DNA from: JBCCMF01 sp038747545
GTDB taxonomy: Bacteria; Bacteroidota; Rhodothermia; Rhodothermales; JBCCMF01
NCBI GenBank assembly: GCA_038747545.1
Contig: JBCDJT010000003.1
Span: 1 to 64,000, forward strand
Direction of reading: 5' to 3'
Length of the DNA: 64,000 nucleotides
Shown piece after piece: positions 19,305 through 27,327 of this stretch. A program made the translations under genes and the position numbers. The notes below the pieces were generated by a model, which saw only the letters and a program-made list of their open reading frames with translations, searched no databases and was not told the origin of the DNA. Positions within the stretch are counted from its first letter, which is position 1, and each line of letters opens with the position of its first letter.

Positions 19305-20042
19305 ATGCGCGTTTCGTTTCGTTTCCCTCCGATGTGGATTCCGCTCGTCCTGGTAGTATGGACAGGAGCGATAGCATGCAGCACATCCGACGCGGGCGAC
19401 GGCTACCTCTACCGCGAGGCGCGGCACTCTGAGGGGACGGGGAAGTTCTACCTGGGGCGCGAGATTGCCACGCTGAGCGTGAACCAAGACACTGCGTGGC
19501 ACCGCCGCCCCACCCGGGAAGACGCCGAGCTGCCCGAGCGGGTCATCCGCGCCATGGATCTCGATGCCAACGACGTCATCGCCGACATCGGGGCGGGCAC
19601 GGGGTTCTTTACGTTCCGCCTGAGTCCCGTCGTGCCGCGTGGCAAGGTGCTGGCCGTAGACATCGACACGGAAGCCCTCACCCAACTCGCCGCCACCGCC
19701 GACAGCCTCGGGCTCGGCAACATCGAAACCGTTGTGGGCACGCCGCAGAACCCCAACCTGGAGCAAGGCGATGTGGATGTGGTGTTGATCGTGGCGTCAT
19801 ACACCGAGTTCTCGCACCCGCGTGAGATGATGGGCCACATTGTGTCGGCGCTCAAGCCGGGTGGCCGCCTCATTCTGGTGGAGTACCGCGGTGAAGATGC
19901 TACGCTCTCGGTGCCGTCTGTGCGGCGCATTACGCAAGACCAGGCGCAGCGCGAGATGCAGGCGGCTGGGCTCAAGCTGCGCGAGACGAAAGAGATTCTG
20001 CCCTTGCAGCACTTCATGGTGTTTGAGAAGCCCATTGGGTAG
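19305..20042 (+). CDS. Exported or lipid-anchored class I SAM methyltransferase
   Basis: About 245 residues from ATG 19305. Residues 1-24 form a hydrophobic export signal (WIPLVLVVWTGAIAC) with a Cys that could be a lipobox, though the -3 residue is Ala rather than Leu. Then comes a UbiE/Trm-like methyltransferase domain: VIADIGAGTGFFTFRL (SAM motif I), KVLAVDIDTEAL (motif II), LKPGGRLILVEYRG (post III). The substrate is unknown. It follows the type III PKS, which suggests methylation of its product, but an export signal on a SAM-using enzyme is odd because SAM is cytoplasmic. ATG 19332 (MWIPLVL) is another possible start. Confidence 0.75.
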   Translation: MRVSFRFPPMWIPLVLVVWTGAIACSTSDAGDGYLYREARHSEGTGKFYLGREIATLSVNQDTAWHRRPTREDAELPERVIRAMDLDANDVIADIGAGTGFFTFRLSPVVPRGKVLAVDIDTEALTQLAATADSLGLGNIETVVGTPQNPNLEQGDVDVVLIVASYTEFSHPREMMGHIVSALKPGGRLILVEYRGEDATLSVPSVRRITQDQAQREMQAAGLKLRETKEILPLQHFMVFEKPIG

Positions 20043-20045
20043 ATA

Positions 20046-20083
20046 TCCCAACAGGCCTGTTTCCGTTTGCAGAACGGTTGGGA
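20046..20083. other. Nested inverted repeats before the response regulator
   Basis: Within 38 bp there are three self-complementary pieces: outer arms TCCCAAC and GTTGGGA, the perfect palindrome AACAGGCCTGTT (20050-20061), and the hairpin CCGTT-TGCAG-AACGG (20063-20077). No T-run follows, so a simple terminator is unlikely. It lies between the methyltransferase stop and the regulator start at 20159 and could be an operator or RNA fold. Confidence 0.4.
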
Positions 20084-20158
20084 AGCACCTTACTATGGAC
20101 GCATCACCACGTCGCCACGCTGTTTCCTGCCCCTTCCAGGCTCAACCTCATCTCTATT

Positions 20159-20815
20159 ATGGCGAAGCTGACGAAAATTATTCTGGTGGATGACCATCCC
20201 ATCATCCGCGAAGGCATGCGCACGATCATCGAGCGCGAGCCCGATCTCACGATCTGTGCCGAGGCAGAAGATGCCCACGATGCGCTGACTGCCGTCGAGG
20301 CCAGCAAGCCGCACCTAGCCATCGTTGACCTGTCGCTCAAGTCAACGAGCGGCTTCAACCTGATCCAAGACCTCAAGGCGTTCCATCCCGAGTTAATCAT
20401 TCTGGTGCTGTCGATGTACGACGAAATGACGTACGCCGAGCGCGTCATCCGAGCCGGGGCGCTGGGGTACATCACAAAGCAGAACGCGACGGATAACATC
20501 GTCGAAGCCATCCGGCATGTGCTGCAAGGCCAGATCTACGTGAGCGAGGCGGTCTCCGCGCAGCTGTTCCAGCAGATGGTGGATGGCAAGCTCCCGGCCA
20601 GCGACAACCCCACCTCTGCTTTGAGCGACCGCGAGCTGCAGGTATACCAACTGCTCGGCGAGGGCAAGTCGCCCCGGCAGATCGCGGAGATCCTAACCCT
20701 GAGCGTGAAGACCGTGGAGTCGCACATCGAGCGGATCAAAGCCAAGCTCAACGTGGGCAGCGGCCGTGAGCTGACGCGCCAGGCGATGGAGTGGGTCATC
20801 CGCAGCGAGCACTGA
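20159..20815 (+). CDS. NarL/FixJ-family response regulator
   Basis: 218 residues from ATG 20159 (MAKLTKIILVDDH); the open frame reaches back to 20078, but that part looks non-coding. Receiver domain: acidic pocket Asp11-Asp12, phosphoacceptor Asp57 (AIVDLSL), conserved Lys in GYITKQN. After a linker (SALSDRELQVYQLL) a LuxR-type helix-turn-helix spans about 150-212 (RQIAEILTLSVKTVESHIERIKAKL). It is a transcription factor controlled by phosphorylation. No histidine kinase is adjacent, so it is an orphan. It converges with glpD, with only seven bases between the stop codons. Confidence 0.92.
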   Translation: MAKLTKIILVDDHPIIREGMRTIIEREPDLTICAEAEDAHDALTAVEASKPHLAIVDLSLKSTSGFNLIQDLKAFHPELIILVLSMYDEMTYAERVIRAGALGYITKQNATDNIVEAIRHVLQGQIYVSEAVSAQLFQQMVDGKLPASDNPTSALSDRELQVYQLLGEGKSPRQIAEILTLSVKTVESHIERIKAKLNVGSGRELTRQAMEWVIRSEH

Positions 20816-20822
20816 GCGAGCG

Positions 20823-22382
20823 CTACCCCAGGTAGCCCGTTGCCACGCGCGTGTAGGCATCGACCTGCGCATTGATCCAGGCTTCGTCGTGCCCGAATTC
20901 GTCGGCCATGAGGCGCGCCACAGCGGGCGCGGCCTCGATGCTAGCGCTGGCGTCGAGAAGCAGTGCTCGGGTGCGGCGGGCGAGCACATCCTCCACGGTG
21001 CGTGCCATCTCGTTGCGCGTAGCCCACACGACTTCGCCCGCATGGTAGGGGAGGTCGTCGTGGAGCAGCGCATCCCAGCCTTCGCCCTCTTGCAGGGTCT
21101 GCTTCACGGGGGGGAGGTCGCTGCCGTAGACGGCAAGATGCCCGTAGCCGCTCAGCGTGTCGGGGTCGGCACAGCCGTGCAGCGCGAGGTCTTTGGTGGC
21201 CGTGGGCCGCTCGTCGAGGTGGGCAATCACAGCCGCCTTATCGACGGTTTCCTCGGCCATCTGGCGATAGGTGGTCCACTTGCCGCCCGTGATGGTGACG
21301 AGGCCTGTGTGCGAGATGTGGAGCGTGTGGTCGCGCGAGATCGCTGAGGTGTTGCCATCGGGATTGGCACTCACCAGCGGCCGCAAGCCGGCGAAGACGC
21401 TCTTGATGTCGGCTCGCGTCGGGTCTTTGGTGAGGTAGCGCGCGGCGTGTTCGAGGATAAACGCGACCTCGTCCGGGTAGGCACGCGGCTCCAGCAGCGG
21501 CGCCTCGACGGGCGTGTCGGTGGTGCCCACGACGATGCGATCATGCCACGGGATGGCAAACAGCACGCGGCCGTCGTCGGTGCGGGGGACCATGATGGCG
21601 CTGTCGCCGGGGAGGAAGCTGCGGTCGAGCACGATGTGGACGCCCTGGCTGGGCTGGACCATCGGCTTTACGGCCGGATCGTCCATGCGGCGGACGGCAT
21701 CGGTGAAGACCCCTGTGGCGTTGACGACCACGCGCCCGCGCACCTCGTGCTCCGTCTCGCTCTCCATGTCATGCACGATGACGCCACTCACCACCTCGTT
21801 GTGCTTCGTCAGCGCCGTGACGCGGGCGTAGTTGAGCAGGGCAGCGCCGTGGTCGGCTGCAGTCTGGGCGAGGTTGATGGCGAGGCGTGCATCGTCGAAC
21901 TGCCCGTCGTAGTAGATGACGCCGCCGCGCAGCCCCTCTGGCTCAATGGTAGGCAGGCGCTCTAGCGTTTCCTTCCGCGAGAGGTGGCTCGACGTTGGGA
22001 AGCCGGAGCGCCCCGCCAACAGGTCATACACCTTCATGCCGATGCCGTAGAACGGCCCTTCCCACCAGTCGTAGTTGGGGACGACGAACGGCAGGTCGTG
22101 TACCAGGTGGGCTGCATTGCGCAAGAGGCGGCCGCGCTCGCGTAGGGCCTCCAGCACCAGCGCCACGTTGCCCTGCTGCAGGTACCGCACGCCACCGTGT
22201 ACCAGCTTGGTGCTGCGGCTGGACGTCCCCTTGGCGAAGTCGTGCTGCTCCACCAACAGCGTCTTGTACCCACGCGTGGCCGACTCCACAGCGATGCCAA
22301 GGCCCGTTGCGCCTCCGCCCACAATGATCAGATCCCAGGTGTCGGTGTCGGCGAGGTGGGCGAGGGCAGTATCACGGTTCAT
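20823..22382 (-). CDS. glpD: Glycerol-3-phosphate dehydrogenase (FAD-dependent)
   Basis: A 519-residue membrane-associated flavoprotein oxidising sn-glycerol 3-phosphate to DHAP and passing electrons to quinone, here presumably the menaquinone made by the men genes. FAD-binding motif LIIVGGGATGLGIA near residue 20, then FAKGTSSRSTKLVHGGVRYL, typical of GlpD/GlpA. Another clear block is VVNATGVFTDAVRRMDD, and KWTTYRQMAEETVD marks the start of the C-terminal DAO_C domain. No glpK or glpF is nearby. It converges with the response regulator. Length and motifs are normal for the family. Confidence 0.94.
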   Translation of the reverse strand: MNRDTALAHLADTDTWDLIIVGGGATGLGIAVESATRGYKTLLVEQHDFAKGTSSRSTKLVHGGVRYLQQGNVALVLEALRERGRLLRNAAHLVHDLPFVVPNYDWWEGPFYGIGMKVYDLLAGRSGFPTSSHLSRKETLERLPTIEPEGLRGGVIYYDGQFDDARLAINLAQTAADHGAALLNYARVTALTKHNEVVSGVIVHDMESETEHEVRGRVVVNATGVFTDAVRRMDDPAVKPMVQPSQGVHIVLDRSFLPGDSAIMVPRTDDGRVLFAIPWHDRIVVGTTDTPVEAPLLEPRAYPDEVAFILEHAARYLTKDPTRADIKSVFAGLRPLVSANPDGNTSAISRDHTLHISHTGLVTITGGKWTTYRQMAEETVDKAAVIAHLDERPTATKDLALHGCADPDTLSGYGHLAVYGSDLPPVKQTLQEGEGWDALLHDDLPYHAGEVVWATRNEMARTVEDVLARRTRALLLDASASIEAAPAVARLMADEFGHDEAWINAQVDAYTRVATGYLG

Positions 22383-22456
22383 CGGGCTAGCAGCGTTGGT
22401 TAGATGCGGTATAAAGCTCTACCGCTATGCCTGCTCCGAAGTTCAGGAAGGGCCAG

Positions 22457-22501
22457 CAGGTCCGCAAGTCACAGGTCCGCAAGTCGCAGGTCCGTGATGC
22501 G
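22457..22501. repeat. Three tandem 15-bp repeats
   Basis: CAGGTCCGCAAGTCA, CAGGTCCGCAAGTCG and CAGGTCCGTGATGCG follow one another without spacers at 22457, 22472 and 22487. The first two differ in one base; the third is diverged after nine bases. They lie in the 232-bp gap between glpD and the M50 protease gene, which holds no gene. Confidence 0.75.
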
Positions 22502-22571
22502 CGAGTTCGGTGGCGCATGCGCGAGAAGCTGAAGGAGGGCCGCCTTGAAAGCGTAGGGCACCCCCTTTGAC

Positions 22572-22595
22572 CTTCCGACTTCCGACTTCCGACTT
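22572..22595. repeat. Tandem 7-bp repeat (CTTCCGA)n
   Basis: Three perfect CTTCCGA units run from 22572 to 22592, with a partial fourth. They sit about 70 bp from the 15-bp array in the same gap, just past the stop of the M50 protease gene. Both arrays may belong to one intergenic repeat type. Confidence 0.7.
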
Positions 22596-22614
22596 TCAGA
22601 CCTGCGATCCCAAG

Positions 22615-23832
22615 TCACACGATGGAGATCGGCTTGATGCTGAAGCAGAGCACAAAGATGATGATGCTCAGGTACGCCAGGATACGGCGGCCCCGCGTGA
22701 GCGGCTGCGGCCGCAAGACGGGCGGGTGCTCCACGCGGATCAAGAACACGATCAGCACGCACCAGATCAGCCATCCCGAGTAGCCGTAGTCGACAGCGAA
22801 CGTGCCGATGCGCGAGGTGACGGCCACGGCAGCGATCAGCACGAGCAAGGCGGGTGCGATGAGCTTGTGATCGCCCTTGAAGATCCGGGACAGAAAGAAG
22901 TAGAGGATGGACGCCAGGATGAACCACGAGAGCTGCCCGGCCAGCGGGTGCCAATACGCGAGGTCGGGCACGACCTCCACAAGGAAGCCGAGTGCGCCGG
23001 AGAACAGCAGCAGCACCACGAAGCCGCGCGCCAGCCGGGCGTGCCACTTCTCGCCTACGAGCGCATAGAGGATGTGCCCACCATCCAGTTGCCCCACGGG
23101 CAGCAGGTTAAGTGCGGTGAAGAACAGCCCCAGCCACGCGCCGAATAGGTAAGGGTAGTGTAGTACCTCGTAGTTGGGCGGCACGTGGTCGAAGAACTGC
23201 GTCATCAGCCAATAGAGCGGGGTCTCGCCAATGACCAGCACTAGGGCGTTCTCGTCGCCTGCCTCGCTCAGGCGCTCCAGCGGAAAAATGCCGTGCTCGC
23301 CGATGAAGCTCTTGAGCGCCTCATGGCCGGGGACGTCGTTGAGGTAGGTGGGCGGCGGCAGCGTGGCCAGCGCGTAGATCAAGAAGCCGAGCGCCACCAC
23401 AAACCCCGCCAGCGGACCCGCCACGCCAATGTCGAACAGCTTGCGTGTGCTGGGGATGGGCTCGCGGATGCGGATCACAGCGCCCAGCGTGCCGAAGCCC
23501 ACCAGCGGCAGCGGGATGTAGTACGGCAGTGAGGTGTCCACCCGATGATAGCGCGCCGCAAAGTAGTGCCCGAACTCATGGACGGTGAGGAAGAGCAGCA
23601 GCGCCCCTGCAAAACGCAGCCCGTCCAGGATCAGCCCCAGGTGTACCGGAAACGGCAGTTCCCCACCAAGCGGGAGCATAAAGAGTGGATCGCCCTGCGC
23701 CTCATACGCCAGCATCCGCCCGGCCAACTGCCCGCCCGAGAACACCGTCGTCAGCAGCGTAGCTACGAACAGCGTCAGGTGTACGCCGTAGCGATCCTTG
23801 TACGTCTTGGGCGGCAGCGCGAGCGGTTCCAA
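22615..23832 (-). CDS. Site-2 protease family zinc metallopeptidase (M50)
   Basis: A 405-residue multi-pass membrane protein. The zinc-binding HEFGHYFAAR is at about residue 125, inside a hydrophobic helix, and the third zinc ligand is in NLLPVGQLDGGHIL about 120 residues on; both are hallmarks of M50 site-2 proteases. GVAGPLAGFVVALG is a conserved hydrophobic block between them. There is no PDZ domain, and several further helices follow at the C-terminus, as in the larger FtsH-like or DUF-type bacterial/plant EGY homologues. Such enzymes cut transmembrane substrates, often anti-sigma factors; the substrate here is unknown. Confidence 0.88.
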   Translation of the reverse strand: MEPLALPPKTYKDRYGVHLTLFVATLLTTVFSGGQLAGRMLAYEAQGDPLFMLPLGGELPFPVHLGLILDGLRFAGALLLFLTVHEFGHYFAARYHRVDTSLPYYIPLPLVGFGTLGAVIRIREPIPSTRKLFDIGVAGPLAGFVVALGFLIYALATLPPPTYLNDVPGHEALKSFIGEHGIFPLERLSEAGDENALVLVIGETPLYWLMTQFFDHVPPNYEVLHYPYLFGAWLGLFFTALNLLPVGQLDGGHILYALVGEKWHARLARGFVVLLLFSGALGFLVEVVPDLAYWHPLAGQLSWFILASILYFFLSRIFKGDHKLIAPALLVLIAAVAVTSRIGTFAVDYGYSGWLIWCVLIVFLIRVEHPPVLRPQPLTRGRRILAYLSIIIFVLCFSIKPISIV

Positions 23833-23909
23833 ACGGGCAGAGAGCAGCGGGAAAGTTGAGCCGTCCGCCTACGCGAGCTAGTGGCTGCAGTTTCTCTGGG
23901 GCGTGAACG

Positions 23910-25115
23910 TTATGTCAGCGCACCGAGCCCTGCCTTGATGCGCCGCATGGCCTCTTCCAGATCGCTCATGGCCGCCGCGTACGAGATGCGGACCCCGTTG
24001 GGGTCGCCGAAGGCGCTGCCGGGAACGAGAGCGACGTGGTGCTCTTCCAACAAGTAGAAGCACAGCGACGAGCTGTCCGTGATGGCGCGGCCGCTCGGCG
24101 AGGTCTTGCCGTAGTAGGCCGAAACATCCGGGAAGACGTAGAACGCACCCTCGGGCTTGGGGCAGCGCACGCCCTCCATCGTCGCAAACTCGCCCAGTAC
24201 GTAGTCGCGGCGCTCGCGGAAGGCTTTGACCATGGCACTGATGGGCGCGTGGTCCATCTCCAGCGCTGCGATCCCGGCGCGCTGCGTGATCGCGCACGGT
24301 GCCGATGTGGTCTGGCCCTGGATCTTGGCGCAGGCCTTGGTGATGGCCACATCAGCCGCGAGGTAGCCCAGGCGCCAGCCCGTCATGGCGTAGCCCTTGG
24401 AGAATCCGTTCACCGTGATCGTGCGCTCGTACATGCCGTCCAGGCTGGCGAAGGCAAGGTGCTCGGCGTCGAAGACGATGTACTCGTAGATCTCGTCGGA
24501 GAGGACGAACACGTGCGGATGCTTCCGCAGTACCGCGGCGAGTGCTTCCAACTGCTCCGGGCTGTAAACGGCGCCCGTCGGGTTGGAGGGCGAGTTGAGG
24601 ATGAGCATCCGCGTCTGCGGGGTGATGGCGGCGTCCAGCTGCTCCGGCGTGAGGAGGTAGGCGTTATCGATGGTGCCTTGCACGCTGACTGGCGTACCGC
24701 CTGCGAGCCGCGTCATCTCGGGGTAGCTGACCCAGTAGGGCGCCGGGATCAGCACCTCGTCGCCGGGGCGCACGAGCGCCATGATGGCCAGCGCCACCGA
24801 CTGCTTGGCCCCGTTCGAGCACAAGATCTGGTCGGGCGTATACGTCAGCCCGCAGTCGCGCGCCAGCTTGCGGCAGACCGCCTCGCGCAGCTCCGGCATG
24901 CCTGCGTTCATCGTGTAGTGCGTGTAGCCGTCGTCCACGGCCTGCTTGCCCGCGGCAGAGATCGGCGCAGGGGTGGCGAAGTCCGGCTCGCCCGCGCTCA
25001 GGCCGATGATCGGCAGGCCTTGACGGCGCAGTTCCTTGGCGCGGCCCGTCATCGCCATCGTGGCGGAGGGCTGCATGGCGGCAACGCGGGGGTTGAGGTC
25101 GAGCGTTAGGGGCAT
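23910..25115 (-). CDS. aspC: Class I pyridoxal-phosphate aminotransferase (aspartate aminotransferase-like)
   Basis: 401 residues, fold-type I aminotransferase of subgroup I-gamma. Landmarks: PIIGLSAGEPDFATP near residue 35, the PLP-binding SNGAKQSVALA, the NSPSNPTGAVYS loop, the Schiff-base Lys in VNGFSKGYAMTGWRLGY, and the substrate-carboxylate Arg near the end (NGVRISYA). Aspartate/2-oxoglutarate is the most likely pair, but prephenate or other amino-group donors used by this subgroup cannot be excluded. The gene is ordinary and sits alone between the M50 protease gene and coaD on the same strand. Confidence 0.9.
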   Translation of the reverse strand: MPLTLDLNPRVAAMQPSATMAMTGRAKELRRQGLPIIGLSAGEPDFATPAPISAAGKQAVDDGYTHYTMNAGMPELREAVCRKLARDCGLTYTPDQILCSNGAKQSVALAIMALVRPGDEVLIPAPYWVSYPEMTRLAGGTPVSVQGTIDNAYLLTPEQLDAAITPQTRMLILNSPSNPTGAVYSPEQLEALAAVLRKHPHVFVLSDEIYEYIVFDAEHLAFASLDGMYERTITVNGFSKGYAMTGWRLGYLAADVAITKACAKIQGQTTSAPCAITQRAGIAALEMDHAPISAMVKAFRERRDYVLGEFATMEGVRCPKPEGAFYVFPDVSAYYGKTSPSGRAITDSSSLCFYLLEEHHVALVPGSAFGDPNGVRISYAAAMSDLEEAMRRIKAGLGALT

Positions 25116-25193
25116 GGCGCAGGCGTAGGGTTGAGACGAGGCAGAGGGAGGAGCCTCGAAACTACCACTTTTTACGCCATAGCCCAGCCTGCT

Positions 25194-25682
25194 TCACGGA
25201 TTTTGCGCCGTCGGTTTTCCTGAGAGCGCTTTTAGCACGGGCGGCGGTACAAACGTGGAGAGGTCGCCCCCCCAGTAGTGTACGTCCCGCACGATAGAGG
25301 AGCTGACCATGAAGTGTTCTTCAGAAGTCATCAGAAAGATGGTCTCGAGGTCTGGTGCGAGGCGCCTGTTGGCGAAGGCCATCCGAAACTCGTAGTCGAA
25401 ATCACTCACTTGCCGCAAGCCCCGCAGCAAACACGCCGCGTTTCGCGCTTCGGCGTGCTTCACCAGCAACCCTTCGAAGGGCACCACCGACACGTTTTCC
25501 AGATGCTGTATGCTGGCCTCAACCAAGTCACAGCGTTCTTCAATGCTGAAAAGCGTCCTTTTGCTGGCGTTGATCGCCACGGTCACCTCGATGTGGTCCA
25601 CCACACGGAGCCCGCGCTCAAGGACATCAAGGTGACCATAGGTGAAGGGATCAAAGGTGCCAGGGTAGAGGGCTATTCTCAT
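25194..25682 (-). CDS. coaD: Phosphopantetheine adenylyltransferase (CoaD)
   Basis: 162 residues, the usual length. It transfers AMP to 4'-phosphopantetheine, the penultimate step of CoA synthesis. The nucleotidyltransferase motif is GTFDPFTYGHLDVLERG (T/HxGH at residues 15-18), the second block is LLRGLRQVSDFDYEFRMA, and the C-terminal ATP-binding SSSIVRD is present. It is followed downstream on the same strand by the aminotransferase gene, 78 bp away. The 398-bp region upstream carries no gene and probably holds its promoter. Confidence 0.96.
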   Translation of the reverse strand: MRIALYPGTFDPFTYGHLDVLERGLRVVDHIEVTVAINASKRTLFSIEERCDLVEASIQHLENVSVVPFEGLLVKHAEARNAACLLRGLRQVSDFDYEFRMAFANRRLAPDLETIFLMTSEEHFMVSSSIVRDVHYWGGDLSTFVPPPVLKALSGKPTAQNP

Positions 25683-26034
25683 GGGCGGCTGGGGGGATCG
25701 TGCAGGCAGAGATCTAACATGCGGATGGCCAAGTTATATCGTCTTGCACAGCGTGTCTCGAAGAAAAGTAAAGGGGGAGTGGCCTGAAAGATTGAAAAAA
25801 AGCGCGTACTCACATAAATGCTGAGATGTACACCGTCCTAGGTATATGCAGACGCAAAAGGCTTCTTTATGATGACGCCGCCACACGGAATAGGATAGCA
25901 ATGTATGCTGGAGTGGCAATACCCAAAAAACCGAGAGCGATAGCCATGTGACTAAAGTCCCACGTATGATCGATGAATATCACCTACGGCTGATGGTGAA
26001 ATGAATCCCGTCATGTGGTGAGTCGCTAGTATGG
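25683..26034. other. Gene-free region of lower GC
   Basis: About 350 bp between coaD and the dodecin terminator has visibly lower GC than its surroundings (for example the run TTGAAAAAAAGCG near 25791). Short frames in it have no recognisable coding character, and no tRNA fold is apparent. It should hold the coaD promoter. A small RNA is possible, but nothing in the sequence proves one. Confidence 0.4.
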
Positions 26035-26064
26035 AAGGCCCGACCTCGAGAGAGGCCGGGCCTT
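26035..26064 (-). terminator. Hairpin terminator of the dodecin gene
   Basis: A 13-bp stem with a four-base loop lies 16 bp past the dodecin stop. Read on the minus strand, the arms AAGGCCCGGCCTC and GAGGTCGGGCCTT pair fully with one G-U wobble; on the plus strand the same position is an A-C mismatch. This strand bias favours minus-strand transcription, although the T-stretch is short on that side. Confidence 0.6.
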
Positions 26065-26080
26065 TCACTTGTGTGTTAAG

Positions 26081-26281
26081 CTATTCGACCACGAAGGTCA
26101 GGTTGGCGTTCAGCCGGTATTTCACGATCTGTCCGTCGTCGATGATGGCCTGCATATCCTTCACATAGAGGTGCTTGATGTTGCGCACTGACTTGGAGGC
26201 TTCACTGACCGCATTGCGCGCGGCGTCTTCCCAACTGACGTCGGACTCGGCGATGACTTCGAGAACTTTGGCAATGGCCAT
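26081..26281 (-). CDS. Dodecin family flavin-binding protein
   Basis: 66 residues from ATG 26281 (MAIAKVLEVIAESDVSWEDA), the normal dodecin size; the open frame upstream is out of character. Dodecins are dodecameric spheres that store and protect FMN or riboflavin, and some bind CoA. Conserved features are SWEDAARNAVSEAS and HLYVKDMQAIIDDGQIVKYRLNANLTF; the Trp that stacks on the flavin is in SWEDA. A hairpin terminator follows closely. It sits 64 bp downstream of the YdjC-like gene on the same strand. Confidence 0.92.
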   Translation of the reverse strand: MAIAKVLEVIAESDVSWEDAARNAVSEASKSVRNIKHLYVKDMQAIIDDGQIVKYRLNANLTFVVE

Positions 26282-26345
26282 GGGGCTACCTGTGACTGGT
26301 GAGAGCAAGAAGCAGAAGCGCTTCCGGTAGAAGAGGGTACGCTGC

Positions 26346-27215
26346 TTACGGCTGTCGGCGCAAGAGGTCGGCGTAGGTAATGAACCGGACGGGGGCTGTG
26401 CGCATCCACGCCTGCAGCCGAGGGTCGGTGAGCGCCTGCCACTCGGCATGCCGGTGCGTGGCTACATCGGCCAATCCACCCGGATTCTGATCCGTCAGGG
26501 CCTGCATCTCACGGGTTTCGAGCCCGAGGTGACTCACGAGCAGGTGGACCTGCCCCGGAGTGAGCCGAGCGAGACGAGCAAGCAGGCTGTCGGGCTTGGC
26601 TTCAGGGGCAACGGCATAGATCGAGAAGCTGTTTTCCTCATAGGTGCCGGAGATACCAAGGCCGTAGGCATCGGCGAGACGCTCGGTGAGAGCGCGTAGC
26701 TCTGGCGTGCCTTGGGCGGCTCCCATATGAGCGTCTATGTAGTGGATGGGCAGATCTGTCTGCAAAGCACGCTCGATTTGGGCGCGCAGCTCGGCCTCTA
26801 CTTCGTCCAAATGAGGCCCCTCGCCCGCGAAGAGACCATCCCAGCCTGCGTGGAAGTAGCCCGTGCTGTCTACTAGCGAAGGCGCGGCAACCGTGCCCGT
26901 GATAGGACCCCAGCGGGGCCAGTGCCACTCGGCGTTGAGTGTGAGGTGTACGCCTACAGCCACCTCCGGGTGCTCGCGTAGCATCTCCACCGCTTCCAGG
27001 TACCATGACGCGACGAACATCACCGATGCGGAAAACGGAAGGCCCGAATCAGCGAGCATAGTATTCGCCTGGTTAACCGCGTGGTTCATGCCGAGGTCGT
27101 CTGACCGAACGAGCACGTAGGCCGTGTCGGGGTGCCACTGCGCCTGTACCTGTGGTGCGGCCAAGACGGCGAAGAGGGCAAAAGCAAAGAAGAGGCGCAT
27201 CAAAGACGTGGGCAT
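26346..27215 (-). CDS. Secreted ChbG/HpnK (YdjC-like) carbohydrate deacetylase
   Basis: 289 residues from ATG 27215 (MPTSLMRLFF); ATG 27200 (MRLFFAFALF) is also possible. A signal peptide ending VQAQ precedes a YdjC-like domain. Metal-binding motifs are SDDLGMNHAVNQA near residue 40 and the VGVHLTLN block near 90, with YIDAHMG further on; the family removes acetyl groups from chito-oligosaccharides or related amino sugars. Most members are cytoplasmic, so an exported form suggests action on periplasmic or external glycans. Longer upstream extension of the frame has no family match. Confidence 0.85.
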   Translation of the reverse strand: MPTSLMRLFFAFALFAVLAAPQVQAQWHPDTAYVLVRSDDLGMNHAVNQANTMLADSGLPFSASVMFVASWYLEAVEMLREHPEVAVGVHLTLNAEWHWPRWGPITGTVAAPSLVDSTGYFHAGWDGLFAGEGPHLDEVEAELRAQIERALQTDLPIHYIDAHMGAAQGTPELRALTERLADAYGLGISGTYEENSFSIYAVAPEAKPDSLLARLARLTPGQVHLLVSHLGLETREMQALTDQNPGGLADVATHRHAEWQALTDPRLQAWMRTAPVRFITYADLLRRQP

Positions 27216-27272
27216 GTGGAGAGTGCTAAAACATACCCTTGCGCCGCCAGAGATGCATGTCGCACAAACGCA

Positions 27273-27306
27273 CAGCGGTCGCCTCGGCATGCCAAGACGA
27301 CCGCTG
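27273..27306 (-). terminator. Hairpin, likely terminator of the SnoaL-like gene
   Basis: CAGCGGTCG and CGACCGCTG enclose a further four pairs and the palindrome GGCATGCC. On the minus strand the four inner positions pair with two G-U wobbles, while on the plus strand they give two C-A mismatches, which indicates minus-strand RNA. It lies 21 bp past the stop at 27328. The T-stretch after it is weak (GCGTTTG). Confidence 0.5.
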
Positions 27307-27327
27307 GTAGGCTGTGAACGAGGCCGC

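Noticed and set aside
25734..25919. Possible 61-residue gene on the minus strand upstream of coaD
   Set aside because: Composition is odd (many Cys and His), no start signal is visible, and it lies in an AT-rich gene-free stretch.
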